DNA from: Lepidonotus clava
Taxonomy: Eukaryota; Annelida; Polychaeta; Phyllodocida; Polynoidae
Assembly: GCA_936440205.1 (NCBI GenBank)
Contig: OW387135.1
Span: 25,150,792 to 25,214,791 of the forward strand
Length of the DNA: 64,000 nucleotides
Reading direction: 5' to 3'
The notes beneath the pieces are model-generated. The model was not told where the DNA came from. It was given only the letters and a program-made list of their open reading frames with translations, and did no database searches. The position numbers and the translations under genes are program-made. Shown here in pieces: positions 25,626-39,300 of the stretch (the stretch's first letter is position 1; each line of letters starts with the position of its first letter).

Positions 25626-25955
25626 TCTCAAACCCCTGAGTGTATGTTTGGGCGAGGTGGTGTGCGTCTTCGTACATTTACTGAATGAGAATAGGCTTGA
25701 AAGGCTCGAGCCCAATAACAGTTTATGTTCAATCATGTTCATGTATATTGATTAAAATCCTAAATACATGCAATGAATATTCCATACTCTGTATATGTAA
25801 AATTACACTAAAATGGCATTGAGGCATAACAGTACTGTTTCACGATCCCTGCAATTATTGGGTGAATTACAAATTGTATGATGTAGGCCTGACACTTGGA
25901 TCTAAAAATTGATTAAGTAAGATTTGTCCATGACGTAACTTTTGATATGCTATCA

Positions 25956-25961
25956 AATAAA
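25956..25961 (+). other. polyadenylation signal, probable LIG1 3' end
   Basis: AATAAA lies 331 bases after the LIG1 stop, followed by GT- and T-rich sequence. It is the first canonical signal in the 3' UTR; ATTAAA near 25751 is a weaker alternative. Confidence 0.5.
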
Positions 25962-26329
25962 ACCCAATCTTATGTCATTTTCAATGATGTACATCAATTT
26001 GGATTATTTTTGTTAACATTGCGAACTTGATTGTTCAAGAAATGTGTACTGTTGTCCTGGAAAGTCAGATGGCTGTTAAATACCTCCAGAGGGCGCCACT
26101 AGCCACGTCCATCTAGAACTACATCCTGAGAACTATGGAAAAGCTCCATTACAAAATAGATAATTATATTTACAATTTGTTAGTCCTCAAATTATATATT
26201 TGTAGATATGATTGACGTCTAATTTCCGTAAAATAATCATGGATACAATTAAATTGTTTGAAAGAGATAAAATGCCAATAAAAATGTTACGGAAACTCAA
26301 AACATTTAGAGTGATGTATATTCATCTTT

Positions 26330-26480
26330 TTCATTAAAGTGGCACCGCCCTGGTGGATTAAATTTGAAACAACTTTTTGGGATTTTCCAATAATAGTTTA
26401 CCTATTATGAACTTTATTTGCCCAGTAACCAAAAGCGGCAATAGGTACTAGGCAAGGTGGGGGACTGCGCAGGTCCGCGG
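26330..26480 (-). repeat. dispersed repeat, inverted copy of 62905-63060
   Basis: Reading 62905-63060 in reverse complement gives the same order of motifs: GGTGGC/ACCGCC, TTTGAAACA, TTTTGGGA, GCTATTATGAA-like, AGTAACCAAAAG, GACTGCGCAGGT and GGGAAAGGTGT. Identity is clearly above chance across about 150 bp. The family is unknown. Confidence 0.6.
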
Positions 26481-28107
26481 GAAAGGTGTCTATCATGTTT
26501 TGCAATAAATTGTATTCTTAAAAGTGTACTACATGAGCGAACTAAGCTGAAAGTTAAGACAATTTAACGTTCAAGATACCATTTATTAGATTGTATTCCC
26601 TTTATAACGTTTTGAAAAACAAACTCGGCACTTTGAATGTCCTGGTCATCATAGATTCGTGGAAAAACTGTTCCATAGGGGGTTGGACTGTCCCAAAAGA
26701 TATATATGAGTGAACTTTTCTTAACATCTGCGTTGAGTTTGACGTGAAAATAATTGTTATTATGAACAAATCTATCGGTACTTAAACACTAAAACAATTT
26801 GGAAGAAGTGATCATTTCTTTAAATCTTGCATGAACAAATAATGTCCAGCCAAAAATTCTAAAAGTAAATATGAAACCATATTTTTTTCACACAAGAAAA
26901 AGACAGCAGGCATGTTTGGATGTTAAAGCTAGGTCATACAGTTTATTACTTCAGCAAAGTAACGAGTGATCATGTTTCTTCAATGTACACAGCTGAGGAC
27001 GAGAGTGGGAAGTCACTTGACGTACCCATGTGGTGAGGAGGGAGTGACAGGGTGTTAAATGACCACGGTAAGCATGGATGAGGGGAAACCGTGACAAACA
27101 CGAAACATGCAAATGGCAGAGGGATGAGGGGGTTAATTCTTCAACAAAAGAACACGGGCAATGACCCTAGATGAATAAATATTTTAAGAGATAATTTACA
27201 CTACACCCAATACACTCTGGGTGAATCATTTCCTTGTCATGTATTTCTGTAAGGAACTGAGAAATCTAGTGCTAAGCTCGGAAATCATTGCTCAGTGACC
27301 GCATTGGCTAAAATTGCACTAATTACATGAAGCCTGTTAAGAGGACGTGAGGGATGAGTGGTTTGTATGTATTATGTTCTAGATGGGATGACTTGATAGA
27401 TCAGCATGCAGGCCAACAAACCAACACACACGTAACGCATGCCTACTCCACACACTTGACAACATTCAACTTCTACAGGAAAATTAAAATGCGGTGTTCA
27501 TTTGCAACGGCTCCATTAATCGGTATAATGTATTTTTTGCGTCTCGCAAGTATTTACTTTTTACATGGGTGTATCTCATTCAATGTCCTAATTGCGGACT
27601 GTTAGGTAGCATATTGACAAACTGAATTATCACCAGTTTCTTACAAACAAATTCCGTAACGCCTTTCATTATTCATAAAACACACTTGATTGAATTGTTG
27701 AGAAAATGGAACCTTATGTATACTGGAAAAGGAACTGGTCTTTTTTCATATGGGCATATTGGTATAATATATATGGGAAATCTTATTTACAAATCGAGTG
27801 AACGAAAAGCTTGAAAAGAAGCCTGCATAGTTTCAGGTTTTCCCGGAAAACAATATTTTCATAACATCAAAGTGAACCAGTTATATTATCCCAAAACTTC
27901 TTTAAAATTGTCAGTCAACTTAATACATTTCGTGGAAAGGTTTGTATGTTATATTGCAAATTTACGAACATAAAACAAAAAGGAATATTCATGCATATTA
28001 TCATTGCATTTCTCAAACCATGCATTTAAAACAATGTTCAATGCTAGACATTTCTGATGTGAATCCGGACAGATCACTACTAGTAGTACTAGTAATGAGG
28101 GATTTGA

Positions 28108-28164
28108 CCAACATACCACATAGATCATATTAATTTTTGTCCAACATACCACATAGATCATATT
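28108..28164. repeat. two tandem copies of a 24-bp word, period 33
   Basis: CCAACATACCACATAGATCA followed by TATT occurs at 28108-28131 and again, exactly, at 28141-28164. It is a recent local duplication in intergenic DNA. Confidence 0.8.
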
Positions 28165-30392
28165 GTGTCTTTTACTAAACATCAAATGAATAAATTAATT
28201 GAAATTAAGAAGTTTCTCAATGGGATCGACCGGCTAAGTGCACACAGATCGAATAGAGTAAATGATCGATTGTCTTCCATTTCCAAAATAATTGTTTTTC
28301 AAATCTGTTCCTGTTTTGGTTTCCCTCTTAATGGGAATTTTGTTATCAGAAAACACTATAAAACTTAACTTGGCGAGATCTATTTTATAAGAGTGTTCCC
28401 GTTTCACGCGTTTAGAATACTCAAAATATTCAAACTTGATTAATGAGTCAATCTTCGGATAACATTTACCTCTAAATTGATCTCCGGTTTAATTTATCTT
28501 TTTAAAGACGCTCGGGAAAATAAAACTTTCCTCGTTCCCCCCAAAAAAGTTAATATCCACATTTGGTGTACACATCTGCATACTTGCTGCCTCGGAACTC
28601 AAGACACAAATAGAATTGGTTAATTATGTTAGTATTGTTCTCAGATTTTTCTCGATTGTGACAAGCAGTCAACAATATACAGCCCATTACTTAAAGCATA
28701 TCTCAGCCCATTTTTAACGGATACCGATATACATAATTCTGTCCGCCCAGTCAGCATTAAGCTGACTCCTTCCACGTTTATTTACACTCTAATTACAAGT
28801 TGTATTCACATCTACATATATATTAAATGCAATTGGAAGATACTTGTTTTTCAGGTTTAGGTAGAATTGGGATCAACAAAGTAAATCGACCAATCTAAGT
28901 TAAAATTTACATAGCGATTGCATTTGAAAAACTCAATTCCAAATGAATTTTATTAAGTGCATCCAACCAGAGTTCCCATACATATCTACAACACATCATT
29001 CTCTCCCTTCACATGATTGAGTATGCATCTTAGTTTAATTAAAATAAATGGCCAGTGACTGCATTCCTTGGCTACAACTGGTACGGATTATATAGAAACA
29101 CAAGTAGAACCGACCAGGTGTAGGAGCACTGGATAGCCTATAGCCCGAACGCACAATGATGTCTGGTTTGTGTAAATAAGAAGGCGGCTGTGCAGGGGTA
29201 TGTTACTTAATGTTAACGGTCGGCCATACTGACAGACCCGATTTATTTAGCCATGAACAAGGTAAAACAGGGGTAGAATCGTCACTAGCTGGCAACAATA
29301 CTGATGTTGCTGCAGTGGGAAAGAAAACGTTCCTACAGCAACAGTTGTGTAGACACGAACTGAGGCACTCAGAGTTGGAGACATAGTCCTGTTTTTAACC
29401 TCAAACCGAGTGATCATCGCCTTCCACAGAGGTATGCTCTCATAGTGACACATTCTCCCAAGTACATGCAACGATACAAATATCATAAATGCCACCTTTA
29501 ATAGAACCATCCACATCGCTATGGATGATGGGGACTGGTTACAACTAAAAACACGGCCATGCAGAAGTATTGTTACGGAGAACCACATTAAACGGTTATA
29601 ATCGTCGTAGTTGCCTCGTGTTATGTGTATATCAAGTGACAAGGAATAACTCCTAGTTCGCTGGTAGTCGCACACGCACCCAGCCGGGGTGTGCTCCGGA
29701 CCCCTAGCGCTCCAATTTATGTACATTATGTATAGATTCTACGAGCGCTCGGGGTCGTATCAGCGGTCCCCCGATAGCGGGTGTGCGGGTGTATCTGACT
29801 GTGCATTGCTCGTCCCACACACCGTGTCGCTGCGGTAGGCCAGCCGGGTGATGGGGTGATATCTGTAGGTCTGCAGGATTAAAGATGGCCATCGATTTGC
29901 CAAGCTGTCCATATGAAGAAAGGTGCACCTCCTCATTGTAGGTTTTGTTTTTTACGCCGACCGCTAATCTCAGGGGGCCGGACTAGGAGCTGAAGCCAAC
30001 AAGCCGGGTCGGGTTTAGACACATTTTAATCACACATCTGAAAAGGGGTTTAAAAATTGAAAATTCAGGTATTATTTTTCAAACAAATCAGTACATATTT
30101 CAGGTAAATATCATTTTTGACTTGTTAAACATCGAATCATGGTTGACATATTTATATCAAAAGATTTGGGGTGATAATACATCTATTGGTATTTAACGTT
30201 TAAGTATATGATATATTGAAAATATAAATTGATGAACCATGATTTTATTACGATTACACCTTTCAACTAAACCTGAAATCTAACATAACTTTTCATGAGG
30301 CAGTATAATTCCCAGTCAATCCTGAGGAAAACTTGCATGATTAAGTAACAATCCTCTCAGAATATTGTGTTATTTCACAATTGAGGGTTCAT

Positions 30393-33300
30393 TTATGAAA
30401 ATTTTAAAATTGAGTTGTGTTTACCTTTCGTCCTGCCGGCTGATTCGATGACCTGCATCAAGCACCTTCCGAACTCCTCCAATATCATGCGTTCCTGGAC
30501 CATCTCTATTTGCCGCATGCGCTCGGCCTCCTCAGCCTGTGCAATTAGACAAGCGCATGTCGCCTCGGCTACTTCCTTTGTAACAAATGTGTATGCGTAC
30601 CTGCAAAGGTAAACAAGCGTTGGATTTAAGGTCAATACATGCTTATTCACGGTGTAGTGTAGGTGACTGATGACTTAAATGTTTGGTCATTTGTGGGCTG
30701 GCGCTGGAGAATCGGTTAAAAAATCTATTTCAACTGCATTGTTTTAGAGGGAAAATGTTACGTTCTTTTTTAATTAGAAAAAAGAAAAGTATTATAGGAA
30801 ATTCAAAAGTAAGCTAAGGAGAGGCAGAAAATTCTGAAATACTCATCATTTACTAGATTTTAATCGATGATTGTTTTTCAACTAGAGGTTTTCAAAGTGG
30901 GAGAGAAAGAATTCAAAACTAGTTCCTACTAGAGCAAAACACTCCTCAACTTTTCTTTTATATCAACTAAACTACCATTAACTCACTCCCAATGGAAAAC
31001 AAACTACGTGTATCAGATATATTTAGACAGAAGATTTGCGCCCCACAGTCTATCGTTAAGCGCTTACCTCTCTCCAGTGTTGGGCTGTGGCGGTCGTATG
31101 GGCAAGTCTTGGATCTGAGAGGACAGCTTGGCCTTGGCCGAGGTTTGTTGCTGAACCCGCACCTCTGCCGCGTCCGCCAGGTGCATGAGCGTCTTACGGT
31201 CGGGGCTCTCCTCAAAGTTCTTACAACCAACACACTTGCATATACTGGTACACAATATCTTTGCCTGTGGAGTAAAAGAGGAATAGGTAAGGTTCTATGA
31301 TGATTGTAGCAAAAACGCAAAGTGAAGTAACTGTATCTAGAAAGATTTCATTTTATAACATTCCATTATATCAGTCCAATTTTATCTAAAAAAAAATTTA
31401 AAAAAAATTGTATAAATGCACCGTATCATATATGTTTCTCTTTCTTTAACCTATTTCGTCTATAGATATGTTGGGTTTTTTTTTACTCACCTCGTAACAT
31501 TCACAGTAATTTTTCAAACAACCAGACCGCTTACAATTGCAGCCTTTTGTATGCCGCCGTTCGCCTCGTCCTTTGCCTAAAAAGTAGAAAATACATTTAT
31601 TAACTTGAATATTTTTAGGATCTAGATTCAGGTTATAGAATACACATTGTTCTTTTACAAGTCAAGTTGCGACATATGAAATGTGTATCAGATTGTAAGC
31701 AATGTGTAGTTGCTAGCAAAAATCCATTTCTTTTTTTAGATATATGTAATGGAAGAAATGAAAAAGTCCCAGAGGCGTTGGAACATTACTATACATTTTT
31801 CAGATTGAGATCATTGGATATATCCTGGACAACATGTATCATAGAAATTTCACTAAATGTTTAGGCGTGCATTTCCGTCGCCAGAACTCACCTATCTTGG
31901 GGTGGAAAGCCAGTGGATTTCGGTCTAAACAGGCCTTGATTGCTCGTGACCGCTCCTCCTCGTGGTCTAAGTTATTAGCACAGTTATTACAATTACAATT
32001 GTGGCAAAACTCGCCATTTGCAAAGCAGTCGCAATACAACTTGAGACATTGTGACTTTGTACAGTTGCATGGTTTCCGAGGTCGCTGCCCGGAAGGTTCT
32101 TGTAATAACGACCTAAAAAAGCAATGAGGTTGAATCATGAGAAGTATATTCAAACATAGGAACATTAGGAACTTCAAATACTTAGAAACTTCCTCCCAAT
32201 TTCTCCATATTATTTTCTTCTTCACAAGTATCAATATGTATGTAACTTATTATCATATAACCTGAACGAATCAGAATACATTTTACTACTAAAATAACTG
32301 TCGGGTCTTGGGCCCTAAGATCTAAGGCGTTTTAAAAACGACAACTGATCTCGATACTTTAACATGGGACTAACTTATCTTTAATACTACAAGTAAAAAT
32401 TTAGGCATTTTCAAAATACATCAAAACTACCCGATTTTAAAATGTTTATAACTTACATCAACACAGCTATCAATACCTACTATTTCTTAAACGAAATATA
32501 ACAACCGATATGTTATGTTGAATTACATAAAATAACTATCTATAACTAAAGTCTTGGACTGACCCGTTGATGTTCTGTCGGGGCTGAGACTGTTCAGGCA
32601 CGGTGGTGGTAGAGATGGGGACAAAGCCCGACCCGCTCTCCTGTCGTTGGACCGTCGTCCCCACCTGGGGGGTCGGCAGCTGCTGACCGAGCTGCTGCAA
32701 GGGGCACAAACAGACACAATTATAATGATGATTGTTAGAGCTCAAAGTCCATCAGGTCTAGCTATATTGAGACCAAATCATGCTTTTCTGACTTGTATAA
32801 CACATTGTGATCGAGAACGACAGCAAGGTGAGGCAGTGTAGCAGGCACCTCCAGGGCCCAAACCCGGCCACGTGCGAGGAGAGGAGGTTACCTACTTCAC
32901 CGTCCCACCCCACTAGACACAATTATCTCCACTTGAAATGTAATAGTACATGTACTTTATTTTCGGCCTTTAATACTGTCGCTGGATTCAGGAAGGAGGT
33001 AAAGGCTCCAAACTTCAACGAGGAACTGAGATACTCACTACTAAATGTACGTGATAGGAAATTAATATTTGACTTGGCTTTTCCAATCTGGGATCATCCA
33101 CCAACAGTTTATTGTGTAACAGTTCATTTTATTGCAAGGATAGGTATAGACCTCTTAGGAACAACAATTTAATGAGACTCTTTCATACAAAATATTTACA
33201 CCGGGCTTTTCCCAACTAGAGTTATAACTAAGAACTTTGGAGTGGGACGGTTCCCGAACGCCCCCACGCGCAACACAGATTTTCCCGACGCTCCAGGGAC

Positions 33301-36300
33301 AAGAGCACCAAACACCTCCAAAACCAGGAATATAGGTATCTGACTTTACTGGGAGCTCACCATACTGAATAGGAGCATATCAAGCCTAGCCAAAACCTTT
33401 CATATCACTTGGATTTAGCTTAGTTGTCTCAGAAATTGAACTGCTCCAACAAACTCACAGCTGAGTTCACTTATCATCGCTCAGCCAGCTCGCGTGTCAC
33501 ACGTGTCGACCTGCCCTGACCCCTCTGTGCCACATTCCATCCTGGGGGCGTTCGGAAAACAACATTTTTAAGCAACTTAAATCGCGCTCCTGTGTATTAA
33601 CCAAATCAACTAAAAGAACTCTGAAACAACTCTTAAACCAACATTCACAATATTATTACACGGGAATGCTAAGGAGGAACCGCATAACGTCAACACATTC
33701 CCACTCGCGCTGCCCCGGCACTGGACATTTCTAACTACTTCTGCAGTGCAGGGTATCAGGAGGGCCGCCGTGCCTCTGCCTGTGTCATTATGAAACAGTT
33801 CTAACCTGATGTAACAAGGTGGTGCTGTCACACCTCGGGGAGTAAACAATAAACATGCCAAAAAGTGACAAGATGATATAAAGGACCATAAAAAGAAATA
33901 GGGCTGTGGAGTAAGCGACAGAAACTGAAGGATAATAACCACACAAAATATTCAGCTTCAATAAGAAACAGTATATACATCAGAACACTCTATCCACTAG
34001 TGCCAGCGGGGTGGTACAAATTTACTATAAAAAATTTGAAAAAAAAAAAAAAAAAAATTTTAAGCAAAAATCCAATAACATCCACAGCCCCATCTGCACG
34101 CGAACGGTGAACTTTTTATAGCTGACCAATACTGGACAGAACAACCCTTTCCAAAAAGAAAAAAAAAAAACCTGTGTAGTAACGGTGCAATAGAAGGACG
34201 TTGTGATGGCTTCTGCTAATGTGACTGAGGACAGCCTGGAAATGGACCACGCTAACACCGACAAAGCAGCCAATAAAAGGATGCAGGATGAGGCTGAGCT
34301 CTCTGATGGTGACAAGGGCGAACGTAAGCAGTCAAGGCCGGCAGGAGATGACCCAGAAGAGGAGGGACAATTCGATCTCAAAACAACGCTCCTAAGGATG
34401 GAAGGCCGACTGATTGCTATGGACAAGACAGGACGCGAGACCAGGACAGATATCAGAGATCTGAAATTATCGGTGACACATCTCTCAGCTGAGGTAGACC
34501 AGAACAGACAGGATGTAACAACCTTAAAGACAGAGATGGCATCCCTGAAGATAGAACTCCGTCAAGTTAAAGCTGAGATGAAAACATGAAGTCCAATGCT
34601 GAAAGGAACGCGGAAGCTATCTTGAAGCAGGAAGTGTATAGTTGGAAACTGAATCTGATCCTGGAGGGGCTCCCAGAACCTAAAGAAGAAGATCAGGATA
34701 AACTGAGAAGAGAAGTCGCTCAGATCATGAAAGATTGCGCTAGAATTGACGAACACCACTTAGACGTTGTACACAGAATAGGAAGGACGCAATATGGAGC
34801 CACTCCAAAGCCGAGACCTGTTATTATTCGCTTCAAGTCACTGGGGGCTAGGAATGTAACATGGACAAGACGATCGAATCTGAAGGGGATGTTCTTTGGC
34901 TCTCAGAAGATCTACCACCAAAAGTGAAATCTGACTGTGACAGGATGAGGAAAATATTCACCATAGCAAAGAATCATGGGAGCTTCGGCAGGGTCAAGTT
35001 GCAGGGAGGTGTGCTCTACCTTGATGGGAAAGGCTTCAGCAAAAACAATCTCCAATCTCTTCCAAGGTGGCTAAGGCCCGAGGAGATTGCAACACTGCAA
35101 GACGACATTTCTGTGGTATTCTTCACCTCAGACAGCCCTCTTAGTAACCATCACCGAGCGCCTTTCAAAATGTCTGGCCAGACCTTTACCACAGTGGAGA
35201 AGTACATAGCTCAGCAGAGATGCAGAATTGCCAGACGTCCAGACCTGGAAAAGGAAGTCAGTCGGGAAGAGGATCCCGTCAAGCTGAAGAGGATTATGTC
35301 TCAGTGCGCAGGGCTCCACGAAGAAGAATGGCAGGCAAAGATTGTCTCCCTCATCCAGCCAGCGCTCCTAGAAAAGGCACGACAAAACGAACACGTAAGA
35401 CAGCGCCTCCTCGCATCAGGGGATCGCAGGATCGGTGAGGCTTCAGTCAACAAACTCTGGGGTATTGGCCTACACCTCACACACAGAGACGTCCTCAATC
35501 ACGATCTCTGGACGGGTTCCAATCTAATGGGACTGATGTGGGAGAGAGTACAACAGGAACTACGCAATGTCTAAAAAGCCTTTGACATATGCAACTGGTG
35601 ACTGATGGTGCGGGGGTGTGCTAATTTGATATAAATTAAGACATATCTAGTAAATGTGATCGGAAAAAAAAAAAAGAAGTGATTTTGATATATTATTAGA
35701 CAAAGATTATACGCTTCATAACATTCAATTCTAACCAAGCGCACCCCCAAGCAGATCTATTTGCAATCTGAGAACTAAGTAATTAAGTAACTAACCAACC
35801 AGAATACTTTAATACAAAATTTTGTTTCAGCTGTATTAGCACTCATGGGCATAAAACCACAGGCTGATTGGTCTAGTCTGGGACTGCCGAGAGATGGAAG
35901 ACTGTCATACAACGAAGGGTTATCAATACATTATTAGAAACTCTTTTAATTCTAAAGTAAATACATTGGCATGATACGAGTAACGGACGGGGAACAGGAA
36001 GGACTCTCCCCGAGAATGACAAGCACCATACCTCTCCTCACAAATGGAAATCTTTGTGAGGGACCTTCTTTATGTGTTTTTATGTTTTGTGTTTCTATGT
36101 AATAGTTCTAGTGTACTATGTATATTTTTTTACACTATCTGTTATAAGGTGATCGTAGTTGTCCAGTTGACGGTATGTATACTCGCGCTATGTGGCATGC
36201 AGACAGAAAACAGGTTTGAAGTTCAAAAACAATGAATAGTAGTACAAATAATTTGAGACTATGTACCTTTAATGTTAACGGTTTGCGTATGCCTGACAAA

Positions 36301-39300
36301 CGCCGCGCCATTTACCAAAAGTTAAGAGAGTGTAAATGTGATATTGTTTTTCTTCAGGAAACTCACTGCACGAATGAAGTGCAACATATATGGCGATCAG
36401 AATGGGGTGGGGATGTTATTTTTTGTAATGGTACATCGGGGTCCAGGGGTGTCGCCATCCTTTTCTCGAGGGGTCTCTCTTACAAATGTGTGAAAAGCAT
36501 TATAGATGCTGAGGGTAGGTATATTATAGCCCAGATAGAGGTTGACAATACTGAATATATCTTATGTAACATATACGCCCCCACCCAATGCAATGAATCG
36601 GAACAACTGTTAACATTAGATAGGATCACTCAAACACTGAAAGATTTTGAGTCCGAAAACTACCTCATAGGTGGGGACCTCAATGAAGTGCTTGTTCCTT
36701 CGCTAGACAGAAAAAACCCACAAAGACTGCAATGCCGATCTAGAAAGTATAGGTCAGCAATTTTAGATGTTATGGAACAATATGGGCTAACAGATGTTTG
36801 GAGAACTCGTCATCCAACAACCCGGAGATATAGTTTTCACAGAGCGGGTCAGGCTTCAAGGATAGACTACTGGTTGATCTCTGAACATTTATCTAATTTT
36901 ATAACGAAAGTCAATGTTGAGGTTGGGACGCTGTCTGACCATAGCAGGGTCCTACTGGATATTAATCACACCCAAATTAGTAGGGGTCCAGGGCTTTGGA
37001 AGTTTAACAGCGCTCTGATCTCTGATTCCCAATATGTAGAGCAGTTAAATGAACTACTGGAGGAGAAAAAACAGGAGTATGCAAATTATGACCCAAGTAA
37101 GAAATGGGAGCTTATAAAATATGAGATTCGTAAGTTCTCCATTAGATACGGAAAAAACGCCAAGATAAAGGCCAGGAAGTATGAGAAGGACCTTCAGAGT
37201 CAGTTAAGTAGACTTGTCTCAGATGCAGACAGGGGAGAGACCTTGACAGATCTAGATGAGATCAATGGTATCAAGAGGGAGCTAGAAGAGGTTGAAATAT
37301 CCAGGGCTCGAGCAATTATTTTTAGGTCCAGATGTAACTGGTCTCAGAATGGAGAGCACCCAACCAAATACTTTTTGGGCTTAGAGAAGAAGAACTATTT
37401 AAATAAGGTAATATCCCAGCTGCAGGGAGATAACGATTCAGTCATTACGGGACATAGAAATATTCTGAGGGCTCAGCAGGAATACTTTCAAAATGTATAC
37501 TGTGAAAAAAGAACCGAACTAGATGAATTGGATGACAGTTGTCCATTCACTACGGTAGAGGGATTGACAACACTAACTGAATTACAACGTAAGGTTATAA
37601 ATAGGCCATTATCAAAACAAGAATTTTTTAGTAGCCTGAAAGAACTCAAACAAGGAAAAACTCCTGGCAGTGATGGGCTGACAGTGGAATTTTTTAGAAC
37701 TTTTTGGGAGGGGTAGGGGACCTTGTCACTGATAGCTTGATATACTCTACTAAGTCTGGGAAGTTGGACACAGACCAAAGGCGGGGTGTCATAACACTTA
37801 TCCCCAAAAAAGATAAAAACAGGCTGCTCCTTAAGAACTGGCGACCCATTAGTCTTCTAAACACTGATTACAAGATATTTACAAAAACACTAGCTAGAAG
37901 GGTTCAGCCCTTCCTGCCTGATATTGTTCACACTGATCAAACTGGATTTATAAAAAATAGATATATAGGGATAAACATTCGTACAGTGCAAAATGTAATC
38001 ACATATATATGAATATGGCGAGATACCCCGGGATCCTGATGTCCATAGATTTTGAAAAAGCCTTTGACAACATCCGCTGGGACTTTGTCATTGAGGCTCT
38101 CAGAGTGTTTGGTTTTGGTGATGATTTCATCTCCTGGGTCAGACTGATATACACTGATGTTGTTGCATGTGTGGTTAACAATGGTTTCACAAGTAAATGG
38201 TTTGGGCTTTATCGTGGGACAAGACAAGGCTGTTGCCTATCCCCTTTTCTTTTTGTCTTAGCAGTAGAACTTCTAGCTCATAATATACGCATGAATAGGA
38301 ATATAGAAGGCATCTACATGGTTAGAAGGGAAATCAAAATTAGTCAATATGCGGACGACACTACTTGTTTTCTTAGCTCAGCTCAGGCAATGAAGCATCT
38401 ACTGGATTGTCTTGAAAGATTCAGAAGATATGCCGGCCTAAAGATTAATAGGTATAAAACACAGTATATGGCAGTGGGCGGTTTTGACAGTGCTTCTCTT
38501 CCTGGTTTAAACTGGCATGACGAACTAACTATATTAGGCATAGTTGTGGGCGTAAATATGAATGACAGTCATAACTATCTGAAAAATTTTAAAGACCGCA
38601 TAGACAAAGTAAGGAACATCTGTATGGATTGGAGAAAACGTGATGTATCTCTTAAAGGGAAAGTTACACTCATTAACAGTCTTATAATGCCAATGATTCT
38701 CTATCCCGCGTCGATTATGTACACTCCCGAACGAGTTATACTTGAGGTTAATAAGATTGTATATGAATTCCTATGGAACTCCAGCCAGAGCAAAATAGCT
38801 AAGACTACAATGTGCGCTCCTATTCAACAGGGAGGTCTAGCTTTGGGAGACCTTGAGACCAAAATCTTTGTGTCTAATTTAAACTGGATCAAAAGAATGT
38901 TTCTGAATATGGATTGTGTCCCAAGTATACTTGTGGAATATCTTCTTGAACAAAGCATGGATGTCAGATCATTTATAGGTGCTAAAACAGACTTGAATGT
39001 AGATAGAGATCCTTTTTACAGGAAGGCTTTTTGTAATTGGCATGAGATGTACAACAAAACCCTTATGACAGAATTGGAAATTAGAAACGAAGTTTTATGG
39101 AATAATAAATTTATTACGATTAACAAAAAACCTATATTCTGGAAGGCATGGAGAGCGGCGGGTATCTTAAAAGTACAAGATGTACTAGAAGGGGGGACCT
39201 TTATGTCAGAAACACAAATCACACAGAAATATAAAATCAAATGCAACTTTCTCCAAGCTCTTCAAATCCGTAAAAGTTTGCCAGGTCAATGGAGAGAAGT

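Larger units (their letters stand above)
25626..30392. other. LIG1-LIN54 convergent intergenic region
   Basis: Beyond the LIG1 3' UTR no gene is recognised. A 159-codon - strand frame at 29247-29726 has no identifiable family and no splice partners. Repeats at 26330-26480 and 28108-28164 are listed separately. LIN54's 3' UTR probably occupies the right end; AATAAA on the - strand lies at 30244-30249. Confidence 0.45.

Noticed and set aside
29247-29726. 159-codon - strand open frame downstream of LIN54
   Set aside because: No recognisable family, no splice partners, unremarkable composition; treated as chance.
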